Source: Chitinophaga rupis (GTDB taxonomy: Bacteria; Bacteroidota; Bacteroidia; Chitinophagales; Chitinophagaceae). Taken from it: a DNA stretch of 64,000 bases. This document shows, one piece after another, positions 50,460 through 58,612 of the stretch (position 1 is the first letter of the stretch; each line of letters opens with the position of its first letter). Both the position numbers and the translations under genes were made by a program. The DNA lies in assembly GCF_900109685.1 (NCBI RefSeq), contig NZ_FOBB01000013.1:124001-188000 (forward strand), given 5' to 3'. The notes under the pieces were generated by a model that saw only the letters and a list, made by a program, of their open reading frames with translations, was not told the DNA's origin and made no database searches.

Positions 50460-51584
50460 ATGCAGGCATTCAACATCAATATTGCACAACCCGTATTGGA
50501 TAACTTAATGCAAAAGCTGCAGCTGCTCCGCTGGCCGGATGAGGTGCAGCATGCCGGCTGGGAGTATGGCACAAACCTCCCTTATATGCAGGAGCTCACA
50601 GCTTACTGGCAACAGCAATATAGCTGGCGCCAACAGGAAGCAGCGCTTAACCGCTTTCCTCATTTTAAAACCAGCATTGACGGAAAAGATATTCATTTCA
50701 TTTATGCACGGGGCAAAGGCTCACACCCTGTTCCCATTATTATTACCCATGGCTGGCCAGGCTCTTTTTATGAGCTGCTGAAAATTGTTCCCCTGCTCAC
50801 AAATAGTACAGATCTTTGCTTTGATGTAATTATACCTTCCATACCCGGTTTCGGTTTCTCCGCCCGCCCGCAGGAACCTGGCTGGACGCTGGAAAAAACC
50901 GCGCACCTGTGGCATAAATTAATGACCGGTGTATTGGGCTATTCCCGCTACGCCGCCAGTGGCACAGATTTCGGCAGCGGTATTACACGGTACCTGGCAC
51001 TGCATTATCCGCAACAGCTCAGCGGCATTTATCTTTCTTATGTTGGATTCCCGGACTTTAATGCAGATCAGTCAGACCTTACTCCGGCAGAACAGGCTTA
51101 TCTGAAAGAACGGCAGCAATGGATGATGCGCGAAGGCGGGTATGCCATGATACAAAGCACCAAGCCGCAAACACTCTCCTACGGGTTAAATGATTCACCA
51201 TTGGGATTGGCTGCCTGGCTCATTGAAAAATTTCAATCGCTGAGTGATTGTAATGGCGTTATAGAAACACGCTTCACCAAAGATGAGCTGTTGACCAATA
51301 TCATGATCTATTGGGTTACGCAAACCATTCCTTCCTCCATACGCACGTACTATGAAAATGCACGGACACCACCGCCGCTCAAGAAAGGTGAACGGATTGA
51401 AGTGCCTGCAGGCATTAGCCTTTTTAAAGGTAATAAGCCGCCGATTGAATGGGTGGAGCGCAGCCTGAATGTACAGCACTGGACAGATATGCCCCGTGGC
51501 GGCCACTTTGCTGCGATGGAGGAACCGGAATTGCTGGCAGCTGATATGCAGCTGTTCTTCCAGGCCATAAAAAACGAAGGATAA
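50460..51584 (+). CDS. Epoxide hydrolase with EHN domain
   Basis: The 374-residue alpha/beta hydrolase has the N-terminal EHN domain (INIAQPVLDNLMQKLQLLRWPDE) and the oxyanion phrase ITHGWPGSFYELLK near 105. The nucleophile is in ASGTDFGSGI near 160 (Asp, with TDFG in place of the more common GDWG), and the catalytic histidine in PRGGHFAAMEEP near 350. Such enzymes open epoxides to diols and may detoxify or process hydrophobic compounds. The frame begins at a TTG at 50442, but the ATG at 50460 is more likely. Confidence 0.88.
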   Translation: MQAFNINIAQPVLDNLMQKLQLLRWPDEVQHAGWEYGTNLPYMQELTAYWQQQYSWRQQEAALNRFPHFKTSIDGKDIHFIYARGKGSHPVPIIITHGWPGSFYELLKIVPLLTNSTDLCFDVIIPSIPGFGFSARPQEPGWTLEKTAHLWHKLMTGVLGYSRYAASGTDFGSGITRYLALHYPQQLSGIYLSYVGFPDFNADQSDLTPAEQAYLKERQQWMMREGGYAMIQSTKPQTLSYGLNDSPLGLAAWLIEKFQSLSDCNGVIETRFTKDELLTNIMIYWVTQTIPSSIRTYYENARTPPPLKKGERIEVPAGISLFKGNKPPIEWVERSLNVQHWTDMPRGGHFAAMEEPELLAADMQLFFQAIKNEG

Positions 51585-51587
51585 ATA

Positions 51588-52340
51588 TTATAGCCCCAGC
51601 GCTGCCTTTAACTTGGGATAACCTGTTTTACTTACAGGCACTTTAGCGCCGGTTCTTAAGATGGCCAGGTGATTTTCTTTTTCATATGGCTCTATACGGG
51701 TAACCTGGTTCACATTCAGCATGTAAGAGCGGTGCACGCGGGCAAACTGTTGCGGGTCCAGCGTTTGTTCAAAAAAGCTCATGGTCTTATTCTTCAGGAA
51801 AGCGCCTTCGGGGGTAATGATCTTCACATAATCATCCGCTGCTTCCAGGTAATGTACATCCTGCACGGGAATAATTTTGATCTTACCATTGATCTTTACC
51901 ACAATACGGTTACTCTGCAAAGGCGATGCTGCAGCGGTTTCCAGCAGCTGTGTGGTTTGCTGCGGGGCAGCTGGGGGCGTAGCAGTAGCTTTATTACCTA
52001 ACCATTTTTGCAATGCTTTTTCAAAGCGGTCTTTTGAAAAAGGTTTTAACAGGTAGTCCACTGCATTCACCTCAAAAGCACGGATGGCATGTTCTTCAAA
52101 AGCCGTTGTAAAGATCACGGCAGGCATCTCTTCTACCAGCTCCAGCATTTCAAAGCCATTGATCTTGGGCATCTGCACATCCAGGAAAATAATATCCGGC
52201 TGGTGCTGCTGAATGGCTTTCAGCCCTTCAAATCCATCATTACATTCCTGTAATACCTGCACTTCCGGGAAGCCCATTAAATATTCCAATACTACAGCGC
52301 GGGCCAAAGGCTCATCATCAATTATGATTGCTTTTATCAT
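51588..52340 (-). CDS. LytTR-family response regulator (second pair)
   Basis: The 250-residue protein has a receiver domain (IIDDEPLARAVV near 5, phospho-acceptor Asp in IIFLDVQMPKING near 55, Lys in LLKPFSKDRF). A linker of about 35 residues and a LytTR output domain follow (VVKINGKIKIIPVQDVHYLEA, FARVHRSYMLNVNQVTRI). It overlaps the sensor kinase by 23 bases. A DUF4288-type protein and a LiaF-like protein sit upstream on the same strand, which suggests a membrane-stress role. Confidence 0.9.
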   Translation of the reverse strand: MIKAIIIDDEPLARAVVLEYLMGFPEVQVLQECNDGFEGLKAIQQHQPDIIFLDVQMPKINGFEMLELVEEMPAVIFTTAFEEHAIRAFEVNAVDYLLKPFSKDRFEKALQKWLGNKATATPPAAPQQTTQLLETAAASPLQSNRIVVKINGKIKIIPVQDVHYLEAADDYVKIITPEGAFLKNKTMSFFEQTLDPQQFARVHRSYMLNVNQVTRIEPYEKENHLAILRTGAKVPVSKTGYPKLKAALGL

Positions 52341-53379
52341 GTGGTTGTGGTACTTTAATTAAGGTAGTAAAGATCTGGTCATCGGAGCTAACTTCCAGCA
52401 GGTCCTGCCGGGCAAACAGCAGGTACAGCCTGCGGCGTATGGAGCTTAGTCCAAACCCGGTGCCCTGGTGCGGCTGCTGCAAAGCGCTGTCATACGGGTT
52501 TTGCACCTGCACATACAGCATATCCTGCTGCACCCAGGCTTTTATAGTAATGGTAATGGCCTCCGTGGTATCATACAACCCGTATTTAATGGCATTCTCT
52601 ACCACCGGTTGTAATAACATGGGCGGCATTACCAGTTGTTGTGTGTTTTCATCGGCCACCACTTCGGTTGATAAACGATGCCCGAAGCGCACCTTTTCAA
52701 TATCCAGGTACCATTGCAGGTACTGCAGCTCTTCCGGCAGCGCTATCCATTGCTGGTCTTCCCGTTTTAAGGTGCCCCGCAAAAAGTCAGACAGCTTCAG
52801 CACCATTTCCCTGGCCTGCTGCGGGCGTAATACGATCAGGGCGTTAATGGAGTTCAGGCTGTTAAACAAAAAGTGCGGCTGTAATTGCTGCCGCAGCTTA
52901 TACAGCTCTGCCTCCCGCGATAAACGTTCTGTAGCTTCCCGGCGTTCCAGCGCTTCCTGCTGCTCTGCCATGTCATACATCAGCAGGGCGCGCAGGCCCA
53001 TGCTCGTGATCACCAGCCAGGCTACCAGGAAGTGTATGGGCACTGCTGCGTTTAGCCATTGCAGGTAGGCATGATCTGCCTGGAAAAAATATTTTAACCA
53101 GCAGGTGGTCACCGCCATCCAGATAGCCGTTAACACCGTGCTGTAACAAATTACAAACACGTATTTGCCTTTCGCCGGCCGGTAATAGCCCAGGTTATGC
53201 GCTATAATGGCCACCGCAACACCCAGTAGCAGGGTATGCACTGCACTGTCGGCCCAGGCATTAATGGTCCCCAGCTTAAACCACTGTATCAGCAGCACAC
53301 CATACAGTAACAGGAACACGTAGGTAGTTACTGCTATGGTCCATCGGAAATACTTGTCTGATAAAGGGCGTTTTATCAC
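52318..53379 (-). CDS. LytS-like sensor histidine kinase (second pair)
   Basis: The 353-residue protein has four membrane helices in the first 130 residues, a short coiled coil (about 135-165) and a kinase domain. The phosphoacceptor is in LQPHFLFNSLNSINALI near 170, and the ATP-binding part has PVVENAIKYGLYD and TGFGLSSIRRRL. It is the normal form of the LytS family, unlike the FLQN variant of the kinase at 28235. It overlaps its response-regulator gene. Confidence 0.9.
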   Translation of the reverse strand: MIKRPLSDKYFRWTIAVTTYVFLLLYGVLLIQWFKLGTINAWADSAVHTLLLGVAVAIIAHNLGYYRPAKGKYVFVICYSTVLTAIWMAVTTCWLKYFFQADHAYLQWLNAAVPIHFLVAWLVITSMGLRALLMYDMAEQQEALERREATERLSREAELYKLRQQLQPHFLFNSLNSINALIVLRPQQAREMVLKLSDFLRGTLKREDQQWIALPEELQYLQWYLDIEKVRFGHRLSTEVVADENTQQLVMPPMLLQPVVENAIKYGLYDTTEAITITIKAWVQQDMLYVQVQNPYDSALQQPHQGTGFGLSSIRRRLYLLFARQDLLEVSSDDQIFTTLIKVPQPHDKSNHN

Positions 53380-53408
53380 AGTGTTTGTTTGTAATTAATT
53401 CTTAATTA

Positions 53409-53762
53409 TCAGTTATTAATTTCAATGAAGCGGGACTCCTGCAGCTGCGCAGACTTCATCTGCAGCCACGCTACATAAGCATTAGCATCCGACGGTTCTT
53501 CAATACGGGAATACAGCTCCATACCGTCAGACAGCTGATCCAGTGTAAACAGCTCCGGTACATTAATGAACTTCCATTCTACCAGCTCTTGTTTCTGGTT
53601 ACGGAAGGCATATTGTTCCTGCTGTCCTATTTCGCGGGCCTTTTGTGCGGCCTCCTGTTTTGTTTCTGCACTAATCAGGCGCAATTGCTCATCGAACTGC
53701 GGCATGTGGTTACCACTGCCACAAATGATCTGGTACACTATTTTTGCTACAAACCAACGCAT
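53409..53762 (-). CDS. DUF4288-like small protein
   Basis: The 117-residue cytoplasmic protein starts RWFVAKIVYQI and contains EQLRLISAETKQEAAQKAREIG and WKFINVPELFTLDQL, a pattern I associate with DUF4288. No catalytic motif is visible. It lies 29 bases upstream of the LytS-like kinase gene and on the same strand, so co-expression is likely. Confidence 0.7.
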   Translation of the reverse strand: MRWFVAKIVYQIICGSGNHMPQFDEQLRLISAETKQEAAQKAREIGQQEQYAFRNQKQELVEWKFINVPELFTLDQLSDGMELYSRIEEPSDANAYVAWLQMKSAQLQESRFIEINN

Positions 53763-53819
53763 ACAAATTCAATTTAAAAGGGTTTAGAATGGGTACAATA
53801 CAGAATATAGGTTACTGGC

Positions 53820-54602
53820 TTAATAACTCTTAATATCTATGCCGCCAAATACACAAATGCCTTTGATCAGCAGCCTTTTATCGGGATTAGGGGCCAGCAG
53901 CTCAATGGCGCGCTTATCCTCTACCCCTCCAAAGATGGTGTTTACTTCTATTTTCACATCCCAGTTGGAAGGTACTATCATCTCAACGCCCCCGAAAATG
54001 GCCGTGGCATCTATTACAACCGTGCCGGTAAAATCCGCCTGGGTAAGGTTCACCTCAGAACCGCCAAAGATGGAAGTAATATCACCTCCCTGAAAATTCT
54101 TGGATAATACGATCCGGTTATCGCCCCCGAAAACGGCCAGGGCATTCAGGAAATCTTCTGAGTTCTGTCCCACTACGGTTTCCTGGTAAGAGCCGGCATT
54201 CCAGCGCCGCCTGTCTTCCCGCCACTGCTTCCTGTCCCCCTCCTGCAGGTAACGCTGCGGACGGTTATGGGAAGGACGTTTAGTAAGCATATACACTCCG
54301 ATAACCACCAGCACTAAAGGCCAGCCATAACGGGGAAAGTCAAAATCCCAGTGAATGATCTCTTCGGAAAGAAAAATGCCGCCGATCAGCATCATAATAA
54401 ACCAGGGTCCGCCCCGGAACTTATGCTTGATGGCCACAACAAGGCCCAGGAGTATCAGGAGCATTTGCCAGGAAAATATCCAGGAAGGCACATTCAGGTG
54501 CAGGTTCTGTAAAAAAAAGAAGATACCTAACACAATAAGCACTAAGCCGCCCCATATGCCCTTGCTTCTTCTATTTATGATGTTTTGATTTTGATTTTCC
54601 AT
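53820..54602 (-). CDS. LiaF-like membrane protein (YvqF family)
   Basis: The 260-residue protein has four membrane helices in the first 105 residues and a soluble beta-rich C-terminal domain, with repeated FGG-containing strands (VFGGDNRIVLSKNF, SIFGGSEVNLTQAD, TIFGGVEDKRAI). This is the layout of LiaF/DUF2154 proteins. LiaF restrains a histidine kinase that reacts to cell-wall antibiotics in Firmicutes. Here it sits beside a LytS/LytTR pair, so a similar restraint role is a reasonable guess. Confidence 0.85.
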   Translation of the reverse strand: MENQNQNIINRRSKGIWGGLVLIVLGIFFFLQNLHLNVPSWIFSWQMLLILLGLVVAIKHKFRGGPWFIMMLIGGIFLSEEIIHWDFDFPRYGWPLVLVVIGVYMLTKRPSHNRPQRYLQEGDRKQWREDRRRWNAGSYQETVVGQNSEDFLNALAVFGGDNRIVLSKNFQGGDITSIFGGSEVNLTQADFTGTVVIDATAIFGGVEMIVPSNWDVKIEVNTIFGGVEDKRAIELLAPNPDKRLLIKGICVFGGIDIKSY

Positions 54603-54759
54603 TACTGTAAGATTGTGATGTAAAATTATTACGGGAGCGCGGGTACATCAAATGGATTTAGGCTAAAAATACCGGAGTTCCGGTAAACGGTGGCAAAAGA
54701 CCGGTGAAAATAATTTGCATGTACTTTTGTTTTACATTTAGCCCGTAAACGTTATAGCC

Positions 54760-54966
54760 ATGCATAAGTTTTTTTCTGTACGCGCCCGGGAGATCCAGGA
54801 CCTGGAAAGCCAGGTAAATACCTTCTTAACTAATAACCCTGATATTGTGATCGTTAGCTCCAACCAATCCCTGGTGCCGGTAGGCGACACACAGGATATC
54901 CTGTACTCCATTATTTATAAGGAAGCGCCCAAACCTACCCGTATTGGCCGCCTGGGCCAGGACTGA
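54760..54966 (+). CDS. Small conserved-looking protein, function unknown
   Basis: The 68-residue product (HKFFSVRAREIQDLESQV at the start, YSIIYKEAPKPTRIGR near the end) has a predicted helix-strand-strand layout and no signal peptide. It has a good ATG and a codon use similar to its neighbours. I do not recognise the family. Confidence 0.6.
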   Translation: MHKFFSVRAREIQDLESQVNTFLTNNPDIVIVSSNQSLVPVGDTQDILYSIIYKEAPKPTRIGRLGQD

Positions 54967-55108
54967 CAAGCGGCCGGCCATCCTGTAAAACAGGCACTTA
55001 CCCGCTATAGCTAAATACCACCCCTTCCAGGGGATGTTTTACAGCCTGTAGGTACTGGCCATCCAGCTGTGCTGTCTAAAATCGTCTGCCTGAAATGTAA
55101 AATCGGTG

Positions 55109-55116
55109 TACCTTTG
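55109..55116 (+). promoter_or_regulatory. Bacteroidota-type -7 element of icd (TACCTTTG)
   Basis: TACCTTTG matches TAnnTTTG and lies 31 bases before the ATG at 55148, leaving a normal short leader. A -33 element is not obvious. Confidence 0.55.
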
Positions 55117-55147
55117 CGCTCGATTATTTCACTAAAGTCACTGTTTT

Positions 55148-56413
55148 ATGCCGGCAGAAAAGATCATAATGACCAATGGGCAGTTAAAGGTTCCCGACCA
55201 TTGTATTATTCCATTTATTGAAGGTGACGGGATTGGCCCCGACATTTGGCGGGCCAGCGTGCGCGTATTTGACGCCGCCGTAGCCAAAGTGTATGATAAT
55301 AAACGGAAAATTGAATGGAAGGAAGTACTGGCGGGCGAAAAAGCCTTCCAGGCTACCGGTGAATGGTTACCTAAGGCCACCCTGGATGCTTTTAAGGAAT
55401 ACCTGATCTCCATAAAAGGACCTTTGACCACGCCGGTAGGCGGCGGCATCCGCTCCCTGAATGTGGCCATGCGCCAGGAGCTGGATCTTTACGCCTGTGT
55501 ACGCCCCGTACGCTGGTTCAATAAAGTGCCTTCTCCGCTGAAACATCCTGAGAACGTGAACATGGTGATCTTCCGCGAGAACACCGAAGATATTTATGCC
55601 GGCATTGAATATATGTACGGCACCCCCGAAGCCGATAAGCTGCTGCACTTTTTGCAGAACGACCTGGGCGTGAAAAACATCCGCTTCCCGGCAACTTCTT
55701 CCCTGGGCATTAAACCCGTATCCAAGGAAGGTTCTGAAAGGCTGATCCGCTCCGCCATTAAATATGCCATTGAAAATAAACAGTCATCTGTAAGCCTGGT
55801 GCACAAAGGCAATATCATGAAGTTTACAGAAGGCGGCTTTAAGAACTGGGGTTATGAGCTGGCCAAACGCGAGTTTGGCGATTTCGTATATACCTGGGAG
55901 GAGTGGGAAACCACTAAAAAAGCACAGGGCGAAGAAGAAGCCAACAAACAAATGAACATTGCCCTGGCACATAACAAAATACTGATCAAAGACGTAATTG
56001 CCGATAACTTCCTGCAGCAGATCCTACTGGCTCCGCAGGATTATACCGTGGTAGCTACCCTGAACCTGAACGGCGATTATATTTCCGATGCAGCAGCAGC
56101 AGCCGTAGGCGGTATAGGCATTGCACCCGGCGCCAACATTAACTATGTAACCGGCCACGCTGTATTTGAAGCTACCCATGGCACTGCCCCGCGCTTTGCC
56201 AATACCAATAGCATGAACCCCAGCTCCGTAATCCTAAGCGGCGTAATGATGCTGGAATACATGGGCTGGAAAGAGGCCGCAGACATTATTGTACATGGCC
56301 TGAGCACCGCTATTATGCGCAAACGCGTAACCATTGACTTCTATAAGCTGATGGATGATGCCACCCTGGTGTCTACGAGCGAGTTTGCAGATGAGATTAT
56401 AAAACAGATGTAA
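55148..56413 (+). CDS. icd: NADP-dependent isocitrate dehydrogenase, E. coli-like type I
   Basis: The enzyme oxidises isocitrate to 2-oxoglutarate and CO2 in the citric acid cycle. The 421-residue protein is of the E. coli Icd type: FIEGDGIGPDIWRASV near 25, the substrate loop IRSLNVAMRQELDLYACVRP near 110 (with the serine that is phosphorylated in E. coli), the catalytic Tyr in NTEDIYAGIEY near 160 and NGDYISDAAAAAVGG near 305. The isoform encoded directly downstream belongs to a different type, so the cell has two. Confidence 0.93.
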   Translation: MPAEKIIMTNGQLKVPDHCIIPFIEGDGIGPDIWRASVRVFDAAVAKVYDNKRKIEWKEVLAGEKAFQATGEWLPKATLDAFKEYLISIKGPLTTPVGGGIRSLNVAMRQELDLYACVRPVRWFNKVPSPLKHPENVNMVIFRENTEDIYAGIEYMYGTPEADKLLHFLQNDLGVKNIRFPATSSLGIKPVSKEGSERLIRSAIKYAIENKQSSVSLVHKGNIMKFTEGGFKNWGYELAKREFGDFVYTWEEWETTKKAQGEEEANKQMNIALAHNKILIKDVIADNFLQQILLAPQDYTVVATLNLNGDYISDAAAAAVGGIGIAPGANINYVTGHAVFEATHGTAPRFANTNSMNPSSVILSGVMMLEYMGWKEAADIIVHGLSTAIMRKRVTIDFYKLMDDATLVSTSEFADEIIKQM

Positions 56414-56502
56414 TAAAGCGTAAAGCATAAAGGATAAGGCAAAAAGCTGAATGAATAATTTATTAACAGGCTTTTTGCTTTATCCTTTTATCTTTTTGCT
56501 AA
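56412..56502. repeat. Word-repeat palindrome between the two isocitrate dehydrogenase genes
   Basis: The left arm (about 56413-56448) is made of AAAGC, ATAAAGGATAA and GCAAAAAGC words. The right arm (about 56470-56500) is GCTTTTTGCTTTATCC plus TTTTATCTTTTTGC, its near reverse complement. The last pair of words could act as a terminator for the first gene. Confidence 0.6.
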
Positions 56503-56588
56503 TTTGGATTTTATACCACGTTATAGTAATTTCCGGGTTTATCTTATTGAGCAACCATAGATAACCTTAATTAAAAACAATACCTGAA

Positions 56589-57821
56589 ATGGCAGAAAAG
56601 ATCAAAGTCGCAAATCCGGTAGTAGAACTGGATGGAGATGAGATGACACGGATCATCTGGAAATTCATTAAAGACAAACTGATACTTCCCTACCTGGATG
56701 TTGATATCAAATACTACGACCTGGGCGTAGAATACCGCGATCAAACCAATGACCAGGTAACCGTAGATGCCGCTAACGCGATCAGACAGTACGGCGTTGG
56801 TATCAAATGCGCTACCATTACTCCCGACGAAGCCCGCGTAAAGGAATTTAACCTGAAACAAATGTGGAAATCGCCCAACGGCACTATCCGTAACATCCTG
56901 GATGGTACTGTATTCCGCGAGCCCATTGTTATGAAGAACGTTCCCCGCCTGGTGCCCAACTGGACCGCCCCTATTTGTATAGGCCGTCACGCATTCGGCG
57001 ACCAGTACCGCGCTACCGACTTTGTAACCAAAGGTAAAGGTAAGCTGACCATCACTTTTGAAGGTGAGAACGGCGAAAAGATCCAGCATGAGGTATACAA
57101 TTTCAAAGGCGACGGCGTAGCCCTGGCTATGTACAACACCGATGAATCTATCAAAGGTTTTGCACGCGCCTGCTTTAACCAGGCCCTGTTAAAACAATGG
57201 CCGCTGTACCTGAGCACCAAGAACACCATTCTGAAAAAATACGATGGCCGTTTCAAGGATATCTTTGAAGAGATCTACGAAAACGAATTCAAAGCTGAAT
57301 TTGAAAAACATAAGCTGGTATATGAGCACCGCCTCATAGATGATATGGTGGCCAGCGCCCTGAAATGGAACGGTAACTTTGTATGGGCCTGTAAGAACTA
57401 CGATGGCGACGTACAATCCGATACCGTTGCACAAGGTTTTGGCTCCCTGGGCCTCATGACCTCTACCCTGGTTACGCCGGATGGTAAAACCATGGAAGCA
57501 GAAGCGGCCCACGGTACCGTAACCCGCCACTACCGCGATCACCAGGCTGGTAAGCCTACCTCTACCAACCCCATTGCCTCCATTTTCGCATGGACCCGTG
57601 GTTTGGAATTCCGTGGCCGCCTGGATAACAACCAGCCGCTGATCGATTTCTGCCAGGCACTGGAGCAGGTTTGTATTGAAGTAGTGGAAAGCGGTAAAAT
57701 GACCAAGGACCTTGCTGTATGTATCCACGGTAATAAAGTGGAGCATGGCAAACACTTCCTGTATACAGAAGAGTTCCTGGAAGAGCTGAACACTGCTCTG
57801 AAAGCTAAACTGAAGAAATAA
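56589..57821 (+). CDS. NADP-dependent isocitrate dehydrogenase, eukaryote-like type II
   Basis: This 410-residue isoform has the type II pattern seen in eukaryotic IDH1/2 and some bacteria: VVELDGDEMTRIIWKFIKDK near 10, MWKSPNGTIRNILDGTVFREP near 95 (in parts), the NADP-binding region and AEAAHGTVTRHYRDHQAG near 305. Type I and type II isocitrate dehydrogenases share a fold but little sequence. Possessing both next to each other suggests division of labour, for example in flux or redox state. A clear terminator follows. Confidence 0.93.
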   Translation: MAEKIKVANPVVELDGDEMTRIIWKFIKDKLILPYLDVDIKYYDLGVEYRDQTNDQVTVDAANAIRQYGVGIKCATITPDEARVKEFNLKQMWKSPNGTIRNILDGTVFREPIVMKNVPRLVPNWTAPICIGRHAFGDQYRATDFVTKGKGKLTITFEGENGEKIQHEVYNFKGDGVALAMYNTDESIKGFARACFNQALLKQWPLYLSTKNTILKKYDGRFKDIFEEIYENEFKAEFEKHKLVYEHRLIDDMVASALKWNGNFVWACKNYDGDVQSDTVAQGFGSLGLMTSTLVTPDGKTMEAEAAHGTVTRHYRDHQAGKPTSTNPIASIFAWTRGLEFRGRLDNNQPLIDFCQALEQVCIEVVESGKMTKDLAVCIHGNKVEHGKHFLYTEEFLEELNTALKAKLKK

Positions 57822-57843
57822 TTGAACACATTGGTTCAACCGA

Positions 57844-57884
57844 TAAAATGTCCTGTACCCGTAAGGTGCAGGACATTTATTTTT
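57844..57884 (+). terminator. Terminator of the type II isocitrate dehydrogenase gene
   Basis: AAATGTCCTG pairs with CAGGACATTT, with an inner CC/GG pair around CGTAA, and a T-rich tail follows. It lies 22 bases after the stop codon. Confidence 0.8.
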
Positions 57885-57898
57885 AACATCCCTGCCCT

Positions 57899-58486
57899 AT
57901 GAAACGTACTTTACTTTTTCTGCTACCTGTTATGATGCTGGCCTATGCCTGCCAGCCCTCCGGCGCTAACGGCCACGCCGCCACGCCGCAGGATACCGTT
58001 GCCAACGTAAGCACCGCACCGGATAGCAGCGCTCCACAACTTACAGCAGCGCGGGATACCAGCCTTGCTGATACTGTTGCGGCAGAAGACCAGCCCTATG
58101 CAGATTATTACATTGTAGTAGCAGATACCGGCTTCAGTTACCATCCGTTACAGGCTAAGCTGCTGCAGCTGAAAGCCGCTACCCACCTGAAGGTAGACAG
58201 TATGGGCCGTTATTATAATCCGCAGAAGAACCGTATTGTATTACCGGATGATGATGAAGATGAGATCTATGCCGGTGAATATTATCCCCGCCGGGAACCG
58301 GGTGAATACCTTAGCCTGGAATACCTGTATGTATATTCCCGCCACACGGAAGATAGTACCCTGGCCCTTATCAGCGGTATTTACGCAGATGAGGCAAGCG
58401 CCAATGCAGCCCTACCCGCCATTAAAGCGCAGGTACCCGGCGCCTTTGTGATGAAAGGGAGCGTGTATATCGGGTGTATGCATTAG
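57899..58486 (+). CDS. Putative lipoprotein with acidic middle
   Basis: The 195-residue protein has a lipoprotein signal peptide with lipobox AYAC at residues 15-18, a Ser/Thr/Ala-rich linker and then a small domain. That domain has YYIVVADTGFSYHPLQAKL near 85, LPDDDEDEIYAGEYYPRREPGEY and a C-terminal strand MKGSVYIGC. The last part (SGIYADEASANAALPAIKAQVP) resembles the strand-helix pattern of SPOR domains, so weak peptidoglycan binding is possible. No firm family. Confidence 0.7.
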   Translation: MKRTLLFLLPVMMLAYACQPSGANGHAATPQDTVANVSTAPDSSAPQLTAARDTSLADTVAAEDQPYADYYIVVADTGFSYHPLQAKLLQLKAATHLKVDSMGRYYNPQKNRIVLPDDDEDEIYAGEYYPRREPGEYLSLEYLYVYSRHTEDSTLALISGIYADEASANAALPAIKAQVPGAFVMKGSVYIGCMH

Positions 58487-58612
58487 AGAGCATAAAGCTC
58501 AAAGCAGAAAGCCTGGTACACCATTTAAAATAATAGCAATAAAAAAGCATAAAGCTGCTGCAATCAATCGCTGCATTAGCTTTATGCTTTCTGCTTTATC
58601 CTTTCAGCTTCT
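58487..58612. repeat. Word-repeat palindrome between convergent genes (GCATAAAGC family)
   Basis: GAGCATAAAGC and AAAGCAGAAAGC words at 58489-58515 and at 58545-58556 are answered by TAGCTTTATGCTTTCTGC and TTTATCCTTTCAGC at 58577-58610. It lies between the 3' ends of the lipoprotein and transpeptidase genes. Confidence 0.6.
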
